A DNA stretch of 64,000 nt. Origin: Cytidiella melzeri (taxonomy: Eukaryota > Basidiomycota > Agaricomycetes > Polyporales > Irpicaceae). Positions 1-9,396 of this stretch are shown here, piece after piece. Numbering within the stretch: the first letter of the stretch is position 1; every line of letters starts with the position of its first letter. Location: contig JABYQR010000171.1 of the NCBI GenBank assembly GCA_022592445.1, positions 1 to 64,000 of the forward strand. Reading direction: 5' to 3'. The translations under genes were made by a program, and so were the position numbers. Below the pieces are notes generated by a model, which ran no database searches, was not told where the DNA came from, and saw only the letters and a list, made by a program, of their open reading frames with translations.

Positions 1-25
1 GTGAGTAGTAACCCTAACTGTTACA
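1..25 (+). repeat. Probable end of a gypsy-type LTR
   Basis: The first 25 bases match, with about two differences, the last 24 bases of the chromovirus LTRs found at 34342 and 40283 in this window (GTGAG...AACTGTTACA). From position 26 leftwards the copia polyprotein stops looking like integrase, just after its FGPLPTAS segment. The likely explanation is that a related LTR element is inserted in the copia integrase and only its last bases fall inside the window. The match is short, so this is an inference. Confidence 0.45.
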
Positions 26-1506
26 GACGCTGTGGGTAGAGGCCCAAAGATGTCGATATGGAAGTGATCTCCAAAGGCTTCAGCTAATGATGAAGAATGA
101 AGTTTGGGTACGGTATTGCGATGGATATTGTTAAGTAAACAATCCTCGCATGGAGTTTCAGTATGGTCAGTTATATGATCAGTAATAATTGACAAAGTTT
201 GAAGTAGTTTCTTGATCATGAAGTAACTGAGATGACCGAGTTTTTTATGTAGTTCAAGTAAAGTAATGCCAGTTCTATGCACGCTTGCCAATGAAGTCAC
301 TCGAGTTGATGATAGCGTGTATAAATCATTTGATTTTCTAACTACAGCCACACAAGTTGAGTTTGAGTCGTATATAGTACAAAGTCCATGATAGAACATA
401 AACCGATAATCAGAGTCAAGTTTTCCAACGCTGATTAAAGTAAAAGGTAGAGTTGAGTTGAGGTAGACGTTCTTCAGCAAGAGTTCAGTAAGCTTACCAT
501 TTTCCTCGAGTACCATGTCACCAGCGAGTTTCAAAACTAGTTGTTCTGAGTTGGCAACAGTCAGTACGATAGTTGGTACAGAGTGGACATTAAAAAGTAA
601 GTCTCGATACGGCGTACAGTGTATAGTTGCGCCAGTATCAAGAATATGTATTGACTTGTCTGTCGACAAAGTCGCATACAGTGGAAGTAGAGTAGGAAAA
701 GTAGTAGTAGTAAGCAAAGTACTTACGTGCATAGTGACGTCGGACTCAGAGAGAGCCGACACCCACACACTCTGGTTGCAACAAGAAGTAGTGGTCAACG
801 GACCAGCGACAGCAGGAGTGGTAACAACAGCGGCGGCAGTGGCAGCTTTGCCCTTGGCACCAGCAGCGACGGACTTCTGAGTAATACCCTTCCTCTTCAT
901 CGCCTCCTTGGACTTCTCTGTCCAGGGTGAAGGGCAAGTAGGCGTCGTGTGGCCAGTCTTGTTACAGTTGTAACACTTCATCTTCGAAGTGTCACAAACA
1001 AACTTTTCCTTAGAGTAAGGAGCGGCAGCCGCACGAGCGGAGGAAGTGGCTTTTGCCGGACGTTCAACACGTTTGTAAACTGCTGGCGAAGTGGCAGAAG
1101 TACTACCAGCGGGCCTATCACGAGGGACAAGGGTTGATGAACCCTTAGACCGAGAGCGGTCAAGTGGGTGAGCAAGTCGCCAGCTATGCAAGTCACAGAA
1201 AAGCTCCACACTCAGAGAGATGGGGTTGTAGTCGTATTTCTCGCCAACAGGAGTACGAGAACGCACACCAGCCTCGTAACTAGCGCGAGTATGCGCATAG
1301 GCGGGGGGAATGATGCTGACAAGGGCGGAGTAGAAGATGTGTTGAGGGAATTCAATCCCCTTCAAAAGAATCTTCGAGTAAAGGTTGTGCATCGTTGAGT
1401 AGTTTTTCCATTTTGTGGACAGGACAGCGGAGGAAAAAAAGTTGGCAGATCTTGTTCTCGTCCGACATAGTAGAAGTTGGCTCGAAACGTTCAGAGAGTT
1501 TCTCCA
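26..1506 (-). pseudogene. Copia pol frame: gag C-terminus, zinc knuckle, protease, integrase start
   Basis: This minus-strand frame is open from 1506 to the left edge. It holds, in order, a gag-like stretch (ILLKGIEFPQHIFYSALVS), a retroviral zinc knuckle CYNCNKTGHTTPTC (CX2CX4HX4C, near 975-915), the protease active site ILDTGATIHC (near 645-620), a pre-integrase segment ending LHKKLGHLS (near 255-230), the integrase CX2C (CEDC, near 150) and FGDHFHIDIFGPLP (near 75-35). It is in a different frame from the N-terminal gag ORF at 1352-2296, and the two overlap over 1352-1506. Because the second half of gag and the zinc knuckle both lie in this frame, the break is inside gag and is more likely a mutation than programmed gag-pol frameshifting. 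The left end is missing or interrupted. Confidence 0.75.
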
Positions 1507-2296
1507 TCAGTCTGTGAGGCGCAGTCTCGTTGAGATAGTTCGCCATCACAGAGTCCACGATGTGTCCGGCCAGAACATTGAAGACGGCCTGTTGGACCTC
1601 TTGAGGAATGGTGAGACCACCCCTATAGCTGTAGAAGTCGACAATAGTTGACATCGCAGTATTGACGCAGAACTTCCACATCGGCCAGGTGTCAGGACCC
1701 GTAAGTTTGCCAACGTCTGCGAAGGCTTTATGAACATTGCTAAGTGACATAGTATACTCCACGTCGTGTTTTGGAGGCACGGAAAGGAGGGACGACACCG
1801 CTTGCGCGAAGTCAGTAGGGCCAGATGGCGAGGGGGACGGTGCGCAATAGGCTTTGGGCAGTTTGTCCCGTCGCCTTTTGTGCGCCTCGTCGTCATCCAT
1901 AGCATTGTCGCTATCATCTGACGACGGCTTAGTAGGGACTGTGAGCGAAGTCGTCGCGGAGCGTGTCGAATGGAGTGCGTCGACGATCTGAGGGGGTGCT
2001 GAGACTTGACGTGATGCTGTGATGCGGGCGGTCGGTTGGTCGACGACAGCTGAGGTAGTAGGGATGTTTGTGGCATTGTCAGAAGGTGCAGGACCTGGGG
2101 TACCAGTGCGAGAAGCGAAAGACATTGTAGATTGTTGAGGAGTAGGAGCAGGAGGAGGAGTTGGAGTAGGAGTGAAGACAGGGATACGTCTCCTGCGGGT
2201 GGTACAAGGGATGGTACCTCGAAGAAAGTCGGTTTGTTTTTGTTCACGCGTAGAACGACGAGGTTGAGACTGATCAGCAGGATCAGAGCTCATCAA
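1352..2296 (-). pseudogene. Copia gag, N-terminal part, frameshifted
   Basis: This is a 314-residue ORF. It has a Pro/Thr/Ser-rich N-terminal third, an acidic/basic patch (residues about 130-150) and then a copia gag-like region (TGPDTWPMWKFCVNTAMSTI, then LMEKLSERF). The last 30 residues lose gag character and the frame stops at 1352, while gag-like sequence resumes in the next frame. A run of seven T (minus strand, 1434-1440) lies in the overlap and is a natural site for a 1-base slip. Gag would form the virus-like particle. The ATG at 2296 is the first one downstream of the primer binding site. Confidence 0.7.
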
Positions 2297-2348
2297 CTGG
2301 TGGATAGTAACTGCAGAGAGTAGTATTAGTGAGGTAGTGAGCTTATCC

Positions 2349-2361
2349 GGGGCTCATAACC
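2349..2361 (-). other. Copia primer binding site (initiator tRNA half)
   Basis: The plus strand reads GGGGCTCATAACC, which is the anticodon stem-loop sequence of eukaryotic initiator tRNA-Met. The element-sense strand is therefore complementary to that internal tRNA region rather than to a tRNA 3' CCA end. Priming by a cleaved initiator-tRNA half is known for Drosophila copia and related fungal elements. The site abuts the proposed LTR edge at 2362. Confidence 0.75.
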
Positions 2362-2836
2362 TGTTAGAAGGCTATGAAAGTAGTGGAGAGCATTGAGAGA
2401 GCAAGACTGAGAGAGATCACACAGTGGGAGTTGGGGATCAAAAGTGCATGTCGTTGCATTGATCAGAGTGTTTGAAAGTTACGAGTGTAGGGGATGACTA
2501 GGAGAGTCAACTAACTCTGGGAGTAAGTGTCTTGTCATTTCTCTGCTCTCTAGGAGCGGTATATATACATGTCTGTAACTAGATTACTAATGCTACAGTA
2601 ATGTCATATGAGTAAGGATTGGTAAGGATTGGTAATCCTATGAGTAATGATTGGTAATGCACAGTCCTGCTTGCTAATACTACTGAATAGAGAATGTAAG
2701 CGATGACTGAGCATCCTACATAACTGAATGGTGCTGACTGAGCCTTTAGTAAGCTCAATACATTTGGTATATGAAATATGAGTCATGCAGAAGCCTCATG
2801 GTACTTCTGCTATTCAGTCATGGAAACTACTGGAAC
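2362..2836 (-). repeat. Copia 5' LTR
   Basis: The proposed LTR is 475 bp, starting TGTTCC and ending TAACA in element sense, so it has the usual TG...CA with TGTT/AACA inverted ends. A TATA-like sequence (ATATATAC, plus strand 2561-2568) lies inside, in element orientation. It also holds short direct repeats of TAAGGATTGGTAA near 2611-2655. The inner edge is fixed by the adjacent primer site. The outer edge is chosen only by the TGTT motif because the partner LTR is outside the window. Confidence 0.55.
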
Positions 2837-3475
2837 ACGATGCCATATGGTGCAAGTATCGCATCGTGTGTGACCATAAGGATGGTGGAATCACATGCTA
2901 TGTACTATCTGATCTTATCTATCTACATATCTAATCTACATTGTCCATAGATCTGATGTCCGATAATCAGCGATACAATCTCGCTTTGACACAGAGTAAG
3001 TCTTATATACGGTAACTACGGCCCTAGTACGTTAAGCGTCTAATTAATATAGTCGAACACTACCAAGAGGGCCCCGCCGCTCGGGCGGCTCAACTTCCAT
3101 ATTTGGTCTCCCATCAAAACTCGCGCAAATAGACGCGACTCGTTTCGCGAAAGTGAAACCGTGACTACGTCACGAATCCTCGTTCACGCCCTCGTTCCGC
3201 CCATTGTGACCGTGCAAACGAGTGATTTCTGGATAAAAACCCAAAAATAACTTCATAGAGCAGGCTTGACAATCATGACGGTACGCGCAACGAAGTGTTC
3301 GCTGGTTCTATCACACGCTGAACCCTCTGCTGCAGGATTTGACTTATTGCTATATACATATGACAAAACACGACCTCGAAGTTCTGGATACACTAGGAAC
3401 GTCGGACTACATGGCAGGAGACCTTTCAGATACAGGTACTTTGCCAGCATTCTTCCTTTACTTATGTACCTACAT
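2837..3475. other. Intergenic, no gene seen
   Basis: No open frame with coding character was found. A GC-rich near-palindrome (CCGCCGCTCGGGCGG, about 3072-3086) sits upstream of the next gene. The rest is ordinary sequence that would hold that gene's promoter. Confidence 0.5.
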
Positions 3476-4037
3476 ATGACTGTAGAGATTGACGTGCCTT
3501 CGCACATGGTACCGCCCAACCCGGACGATTCGGATGGTAAGTGGTGCGCAGTGGCGGCGATTCCAATGAGGCCCTCATGATATGATTCTAGTGCTACCAT
3601 CCCAGGTACATCCATCCTATCCGTATGGCAACCCGATGAGCCTCAAGCATCCTGCCTCTCGACCACGGCGGCCATATGATCCCTCGTCGAGGGCACTGTT
3701 TGAAGACATGGGCTACGCCGGCGGTGGCGTGAACGGCTCATTGAGATGGAAAGATCTGGCACTCGACCTGCTTTTACCCGTTGACGAGGCGAAGGAAGAA
3801 GCTGAAAAAGCGGCTGCTGCAAGAAAGATTGCGAGTGGGAGTGCCCACCCAGTTCATGCCCCACCCCCGCAGCTTCAAGCTGCTCAGCAGGCACCGCCAC
3901 TTTTGGCGCAGCAGCCGCAACCTCCCGCACCAGCGCCAGCAGCAGACATTGAAGACGACGAGGATGAGACTGATAATGAAGACGAGGACGAGGATGGCGG
4001 CTCCGACAATGATGAAGAAGGGGATGAGGCATGGTGA
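3476..4037 (+). CDS. Small acidic-tailed protein of unknown function
   Basis: Two exons, 3476-3536 and 3592-4037, join in frame to 168 residues when a 55-nt GTAAGT...CTAG intron is removed. The predicted protein starts MTVEIDVPSHMVPPNPDDSD. It has a Pro/Tyr-rich basic stretch (about 25-50) and a segment FEDMGYAGG...LRWKDLALDLLLP (about 55-80). A short charged helix (EAKEEAEKAAAARK) and an Ala/Pro/Gln linker follow, and it ends in about 35 Asp/Glu-rich residues. I do not recognise the family. An acidic tail of this sort is frequent in nuclear and chromatin proteins, but that alone does not assign a role. An in-frame ATG four codons upstream (3464) is an alternative start. Confidence 0.55.
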
Positions 4038-4856
4038 TCAGATGAGCCTGGGCCGTTGGAGGTATGTGGCCCTGTGCACACGAACATATTGTTTTACCTG
4101 TTCGACCACGAAAGGCTAGAAGCTGTGGAGTCGACAACGAAATGGAAGGATCTCGCCGCATACCACTCGGTGCTGTAGCTACTGTCAAAGAGGGCTCACA
4201 AATCACAAAGGAGGACGACTAGTATAGGCTTGGCTGTCTTACTCTTCTCGTCCATAACGCAGCATTGCGCGAACAGAGCACGAAGGAACGTGGCAGGGAG
4301 GGGTGGCTAGGAACGCAGCTGTCAGATAACAACATTCTGTCATCGTTACAATGATAGCTTTTGTAAGTTCACTCAAGTCCGTGGTCATTTTGGAATGATA
4401 GAGCGGCTTAAAGGCGGGATTCTCCTTTTGAGGTAAAGTGGCGGGATTGTCGTGCAGCGTTTACTCCGGCGTTCCATCGGACGCTTGCTAATGCGCTGCT
4501 GTTATTCTTACTCCCGTCCATTTAGACTGCTAAGCAATCGCCATCGTCCACAGACATACAGGTTAGAGCTTCTGAACTCGTCTCCCGAATCCGTAGATAT
4601 ATCAGCAGAATGGACCACAGAACAGTCCGCACAGTCGACTTTACTCATCAAATTCCTAGGTCAAGGTCAGTCCTATCCCCAGCACACGTTTTCTCAGAAT
4701 AGACATCTGATACGCATGATCCACAGTCTTGTAGACCAACTTCAAGCTTATCAGCTCATACCGACTTACTTAAGATGCGTTTGGAGGTGTGTATGACTAC
4801 TGCTACTGGCACAGATACTCAGGCTGAAAGATATATAGCTTCCCCCCACCCCAGCC
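4038..4856. other. Intergenic, no gene seen
   Basis: An open frame at 4452-4796 lacks coding character and has no recognisable domain. The last 60 bases before 4857 include GATATATAGC (about 4830) and a C-rich run, which suit a promoter or leader for the membrane protein gene. Confidence 0.5.
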
Positions 4857-5777
4857 ATGGACATCATGTCGTCGGAGGATATGCCTCTACTTGGAGATTT
4901 TTTGAGCCGCACCATTGGTGGTGACCTGAAGAAATATCCTCGCCTGCATCACGGCCAATCGGAAAGCCAGTTCGAGGTTGGCGATTTTCCAGAGACCCCG
5001 CTACTCCCCGACTGCAGCGACGACGATTTCTCTGACTTCGTGGACAGCCCAGGCTCCGAAGCCCCACCTTCATTGTACTCAGAGGAGCAATCACAAGAAG
5101 ATTCCGAAATCAAGCTTTCAGATCTTTCCTTGGCCGAGTACATCCAACACATCGCGATCATCGTTCTCGTGCAGCTCCTCATCCCAATCCCGTTCATGCT
5201 TCCGATGGGTTTCAATTTCGCGAAACGAGCAGTGAAGGTGTTCGTCCCAGGCTTTGCTCTGGCAATCATGGGGCATTCGCTCGTTCATCTTCTGAATAAA
5301 CCCACCGGCATGGCCCCTTTCCAACACCTACACAACAGCCTCGCAGATCCTACCGTGATCCTCTCCGCGCTTTACGCGCAACTCAAAATCGGCATCCTCG
5401 GTGGCTTCGTAGTCGGAGCTGTCACATCCCACGTGCTGAACTTCTGCATCCTTGCACACACCATCTGTCGACTGGTGCGCGGGCTTGAGCCCCAGCCAAA
5501 AGCGATGCGTCGCGCCATGGATGCCTCAAAGACTTTCCAGTTCCTCCAACGCTTCATGCTAGACCTCGTCACCGGCGTCGCCATGCTTCCTGCAGGTGCT
5601 GCTGTCCGCGATTGGTTCTACGGCGGGCAATTCGGAGTTTCGGGTCTTCCCATGGACAGCTGGCATGCTGCTGCGACAGGCGTTGTTGGGACAGTCGTTG
5701 TTCAGCTCTACATCGCTACTCGTCCGCCGAATTTGCAGTCCCGTTATCCGGCTTCGCCCTCTAAGAAGTACGACTGA
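4857..5777 (+). CDS. Multipass membrane protein, unknown
   Basis: A single exon encodes 306 residues, starting in good context (CAGCCATGG). Residues 1-90 are hydrophilic and acidic with several Ser/Asp clusters. From about residue 95 there are four or five hydrophobic segments (IIVLVQLLIPIPFMLPMGF; VFVPGFALAIMGHSLVHLL; IGILGGFVVGAVTSHVLNF; MLDLVTGVAMLPAGAAV; AAATGVVGTVVVQLYIA), followed by a short basic C-terminus. This predicts an integral membrane protein with a cytosolic acidic N-terminus. It is of similar size and build to the two proteins at 22796-23614 and 24199-24930, but clear homology cannot be shown by eye. No function is assigned. Confidence 0.8.
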   Translation: MDIMSSEDMPLLGDFLSRTIGGDLKKYPRLHHGQSESQFEVGDFPETPLLPDCSDDDFSDFVDSPGSEAPPSLYSEEQSQEDSEIKLSDLSLAEYIQHIAIIVLVQLLIPIPFMLPMGFNFAKRAVKVFVPGFALAIMGHSLVHLLNKPTGMAPFQHLHNSLADPTVILSALYAQLKIGILGGFVVGAVTSHVLNFCILAHTICRLVRGLEPQPKAMRRAMDASKTFQFLQRFMLDLVTGVAMLPAGAAVRDWFYGGQFGVSGLPMDSWHAAATGVVGTVVVQLYIATRPPNLQSRYPASPSKKYD

Positions 5778-6237
5778 TCTACCTGTGTCTAGTGGAGGCG
5801 CAGCTGGAAATCTGATCGGGTTGGCACCGATGGATTTGCATTCGGGACTGGGGACTCATACATACAAGACTTTTTCTCTCTCCTTTACAAGTGTCGTCAT
5901 GGAAGTGAATTGGGTCGTTACTCGCTCTAATAGTTTCATCTCAGATATATCTATTCGTCCAATCTTGAAAGAACGTCTCAAATCGAGGGTGCTGACATAT
6001 TCTCATTGTGTTTGTCCGCAAGACTGGGTGTGCTGTAGGGAAGATAAGATGGAAATCGGCTACCAGCGTAAAAGCTATTATAGTTATAGTACAATATTGT
6101 ACCTACGACGTCGTGCACAAAGTCAGTCAGTATGTATGCACACGAATTCTCGTGGGAACACTTACAAAACATACAAAACACGGGACGAAGTGAAGCATAC
6201 ACGCCAGCGCAGAGCAGCGATGAAGGAGGTCGTGCAG
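5778..6237. other. Intergenic between convergent genes
   Basis: This stretch lies between the 3' ends of the membrane protein gene (plus) and SPC24 (minus) and should hold both 3' untranslated regions. Overlapping open frames here look non-coding. Confidence 0.5.
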
Positions 6238-7039
6238 TCATGACGATGCGAGCTTCCATGCTTCCTGAACATGCTGAAAGTTGGAGCGTTGTGAGTCGTC
6301 AAAGGTCAAACAGTGAATATCCCCAGATTGGGCTCCTACAAGACACATCTGAGACATGATGCCTGGACTTTACAAGCAGATAGCACCAACGAATGAGCAT
6401 CTTCTTCATTTGGCCGTTCCTGTCGATGATAGGCTCAAAGCCCAAGCCCTTGTATATCTGCAACCTCAACCTGCAACCCGACATAGAGGTTAGCGGGATG
6501 AAGGCAAACTGCGAGAAGATGCTCACGAATTAGCGTTCAACTCATGGTCAGCCGCAGGATCTTCCTCTTCCAGTGCTCGCAGCTCCTCTTTCAGTCTTGC
6601 CAGCTCGGCTTCTTTGCTCGCCAAAGAGCTCTCTGCTTCGTTAATGGCTTTCCCAAGGGAGAATTTCTTCACGTCCAAATCCTCTAGCCGGGCTGCGTGC
6701 TGTTGCCGTGACGGCACAGAGTCGGGTCGCCTAGCGGAGTGTTGTGCTGCTTCGAGGATACGTGCCAACTCTGCCATTAGATGACATCAAGTTAGAAACA
6801 AATCGCACCAGTGCTGTATCCCCGCTCACCTCTCTCTTCACTTCTCAATTTGTCGGTCTCTTTCTTCCTCGCGTTTTCTGTATTCGACATGAGCTCCTCC
6901 GCGGCGGCTATAGTCAAGAAGTCTTCGCCTGCATCGATGAATGCAGCTGCTTCACGAATTGTTGTGCTAGTATACAGTCAGCTAAGGTATAAAGAACGAC
7001 AACCGTAATTTACATTGTATCTTTGATGTCTACTGACAT
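6238..7039 (-). CDS. SPC24: Kinetochore protein Spc24
   Basis: Five exons join in frame: 7039-7014, 6966-6830, 6770-6527, 6470-6391 and 6335-6238. They give 194 residues, close to the usual Spc24 size. The N-terminus has the IREAAAFIDAGEDFLTI segment seen in fungal Spc24. The middle (about 45-135) is a long heptad-like coiled coil rich in Ala, Glu, Lys and Leu. The last 55 residues match the globular Spc24 head: LRLQIYKGLGFEP, then SGDIHCLTFDD. Spc24 pairs with Spc25 in the Ndc80 complex, and its globular head anchors the microtubule-binding rod to the inner kinetochore. The fourth intron begins GTTGGT, an unusual donor, but it restores the conserved head sequence. Confidence 0.85.
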
Positions 7040-7292
7040 ATTGTGGTTTTCAGAATTTGGAAGTTGCAGTTCAAACGCGAAGAGGCGCTCGTAAAACGTG
7101 TTAGCCGTCGCGTTACGTCACGCGTTTGTGTCACACATTGTTGTCGGGTGCATATCTGGTTACCGTGAGTACTTGGTCCAGATCAGCTAAACCATACCTT
7201 GACAGTTCTACTTCAAATCTTGGAATTTTTCGTAAGAGTGGAAAACTCCAGCCTCCAATTTCTTGTACATCAAGTTAATGGCTTCCCCGCTA
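7040..7292. other. Short intergenic gap
   Basis: This is the upstream region of SPC24 and the 3' side of the MDR pseudogene. No feature is seen. Confidence 0.4.
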
Positions 7293-8599
7293 CTAATGAA
7301 CAGTGGGATCGACTTTGACGACAACCTTTCCAGCAGTGCGCTGAGACAGCAAGCGTTCATACGCCTTATGCACATCCTCGAAAGCATACACCGATTCGAC
7401 GACTGGCTTTACTTTGCCTATGGAAATACCGAGTTAGCGCAAATACACTTTGAGCAATATGATGTTGAACCTACCCTCGTCGACGAATTGAGAATATGTT
7501 GTGAAATCTGTGAAAGGTAGCTCTCCTGAGATGTAACTACTGACATCTCAGCGCCAGTGTCGAATGAATGCAGTGGTGGTGTGCTGCAGTCCATTTGCTT
7601 TTTGAGCCGCCCAAGAAGCAGGGTTGCGCAATTTTGAACATTAGATGCGTGAGTTCCGCGACGCCGCCAAAGCCCTGAGGAAAGGGGCCGACGCTGATAA
7701 ACAATCCATTGTCGGCAATATACTATTCGGTTTGCGAATAGAGATTCGCGTCGGTGGTGCCGACCGCCTCAACAAAGACGTCAAACTTGAACGAGGGAGG
7801 ATTCTGCTTCAGTTGCTTGTGAACCGGAGCCCTTTCATAATCAATAAACTGCTCTTGCGTTAGTTCTAGGTATAACACTACGTAGAGGGTGAGCTTACGG
7901 CATCTACGCCCAACGATCTCAACAGCTCTTCTTTCGACGTGGAAGCGCTTGCTGCGACGTTGCATCCAAGAGATTCAGCAAGCTGGATTGCAACCATGCC
8001 AACACTAGTGCCGCCACCATTGATTTGACCTGGCTGAAGTTTGGCGATGTTGAACAATGCATGGTATTCGGTAAGACTAACCATGGCCATGCCCGCTGCT
8101 TCAGTGGGTTTCAAGTTCGCGGGTCTGGTGACAATGCTGGTGGAGGGGACTACGAAGTATTCGGAAAGCGAGCCTTGCCTGTGCTTCAGCTGACCGTCTA
8201 TCATTGTTATAAGTAAATGATCTGGAAAAGGGATGCTGGATGGGAACGATCTACCTAGGGTGACCGAGCCAGAACTTCTTGGCCATATTCCCACTCTGTA
8301 CCGTTTGCATCAACGACAACACCGGCAAAGTCGTTCTCAGCAACATGAAGTCGCTTTGCCACAAAGTTGGGTACCAGCCCCATCAGCTTATAGCCATTTG
8401 ATATGCACATTAGCAAGAACGACCGATCAACTGAGAGATATAAGACATACACGGGGTTCAGGCTGGCTGCCTGGACCTTAATTAGGGCCTCGCTGGAGGT
8501 CAGTTTATGAGGAACGTCGACTTGCTCGCTGAGTACAACAACATCATTTGGCGCACCTCTACGGACAACAACCCATGCTTTTTGTTTCTGAGGAAGCAA
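7293..8599 (-). pseudogene. Decayed MDR zinc-type oxidoreductase (duplicate of 9397-10726)
   Basis: The minus strand follows the intact neighbour at 9397-10726 exon for exon, from MLPQKQKAWVVVRRG to KVVVKVDPTVH and a matching stop at 7293. Several lesions are visible. The 3' splice site ahead of the GYKLMG exon reads AA instead of AG (about 8392). The sequence after GQEV (about 8265) has lost the YGIVSAG codons. Three codons are missing from the dinucleotide-binding loop (QINGGGTSVGM here, QSIFINGGSTSVGM in the neighbour, about 8030). An in-frame TAG (plus strand 7723-7725) stands where the neighbour has the Lys of HSEKYLAPGG. Flanking sequence downstream of the stop is still alignable, so decay is recent or incomplete. 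Confidence 0.8.
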
Positions 8600-9396
8600 A
8601 TACTTTAGACATAGTGGTCAAAGGGGAAGGGAAATTGGATTGTGAGGCTTCTGACATCCTTCAAGTTCGCAACTGCTTAAGTACCACTGGCACTAGTAGT
8701 ATGTTGACAATGTCACTAGCTCCGCCTCGGTAGTGATGAAATACTGATGAGCTGTGATCATCACGCCGTGTTACGTGGCCTGGCCTAGACGGTAGGAGAG
8801 CTTTCGGTCCTCTGCAACAGCTATCCCTAGGAATTCATGGAGCCACTGGCAGTATCAACGACTGCAGCTAGCTTCAAGGATTGCCGTGCTAATGATGTCT
8901 GATCAGTTGAGTCGTCTAAGCTATGCTCGGGACCTACAGTGCGGCACATGATATGGTTGGGATGGTGTGATGTGAATGCAGTTACGAACCAGTGGGCTCT
9001 TGTGGGCTCTCGAACGGCGCGAGTGGACGCCCGTCATTCGCTTGGGTCACGTACGACCAGCAAAATTGCGTAGGAGAGACGAGCCTGATCTTGTATGATC
9101 TACCCTCTTCGTGGAAGCACAGGAGAAGGTGAAGGGGAAACTCGCCTTGAGAGACATCGATATGTTGGCTTGGACTGCGCGCGTGTATGGTACTCGGTTT
9201 ACTGGTCATCACACGCGAGTCATGAATGTCGGCCTCAGCTTGTGGTCAAATGTAAGGACTACAGTAAGCACCGGCTTAAAGGATAAACTAACTTGCCACG
9301 TCGAATAACACCTGGGTTACCCATAACACTACGCTGAGGACGACAGCTGGAAGTACACCTAAACCTATTAGAACTTGGCACGCACGTAGAGCTCAG
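8600..9396. other. Intergenic between MDR copies
   Basis: No coding or repeat signal was recognised. This was the promoter side of the dead copy and the 3' side of the live one. Confidence 0.4.

Larger units (their letters stand above)
26..2836 (-). mobile_element. Ty1/copia LTR retrotransposon, 5' part
   Basis: Read on the minus strand the order is LTR (2836-2362), primer binding site (2361-2349), gag, CCHC zinc knuckle, aspartic protease, gag-pre-integrase and the first residues of the integrase core. Protease before integrase, with no reverse transcriptase yet reached, is copia order. The remaining integrase, RT, RNase H and 3' LTR would lie left of the window, or beyond the LTR end seen at 1-25. 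A 5-base duplicate of the right flank (2837-2841, CGATG) cannot be tested here because the other end is missing. Confidence 0.85.

Noticed and set aside
3253..3615. 120-codon minus-strand open frame near the small acidic protein
   Set aside because: It overlaps the first exon and intron of the better supported plus-strand gene and has no recognisable feature.
4452..4796. 114-codon open frame upstream of the membrane protein
   Set aside because: No domain, no good start context and uneven composition; more likely leader or intergenic sequence.
9095..9308. Short overlapping frames between the two MDR copies
   Set aside because: No start context, splice consistency or domain; treated as intergenic.
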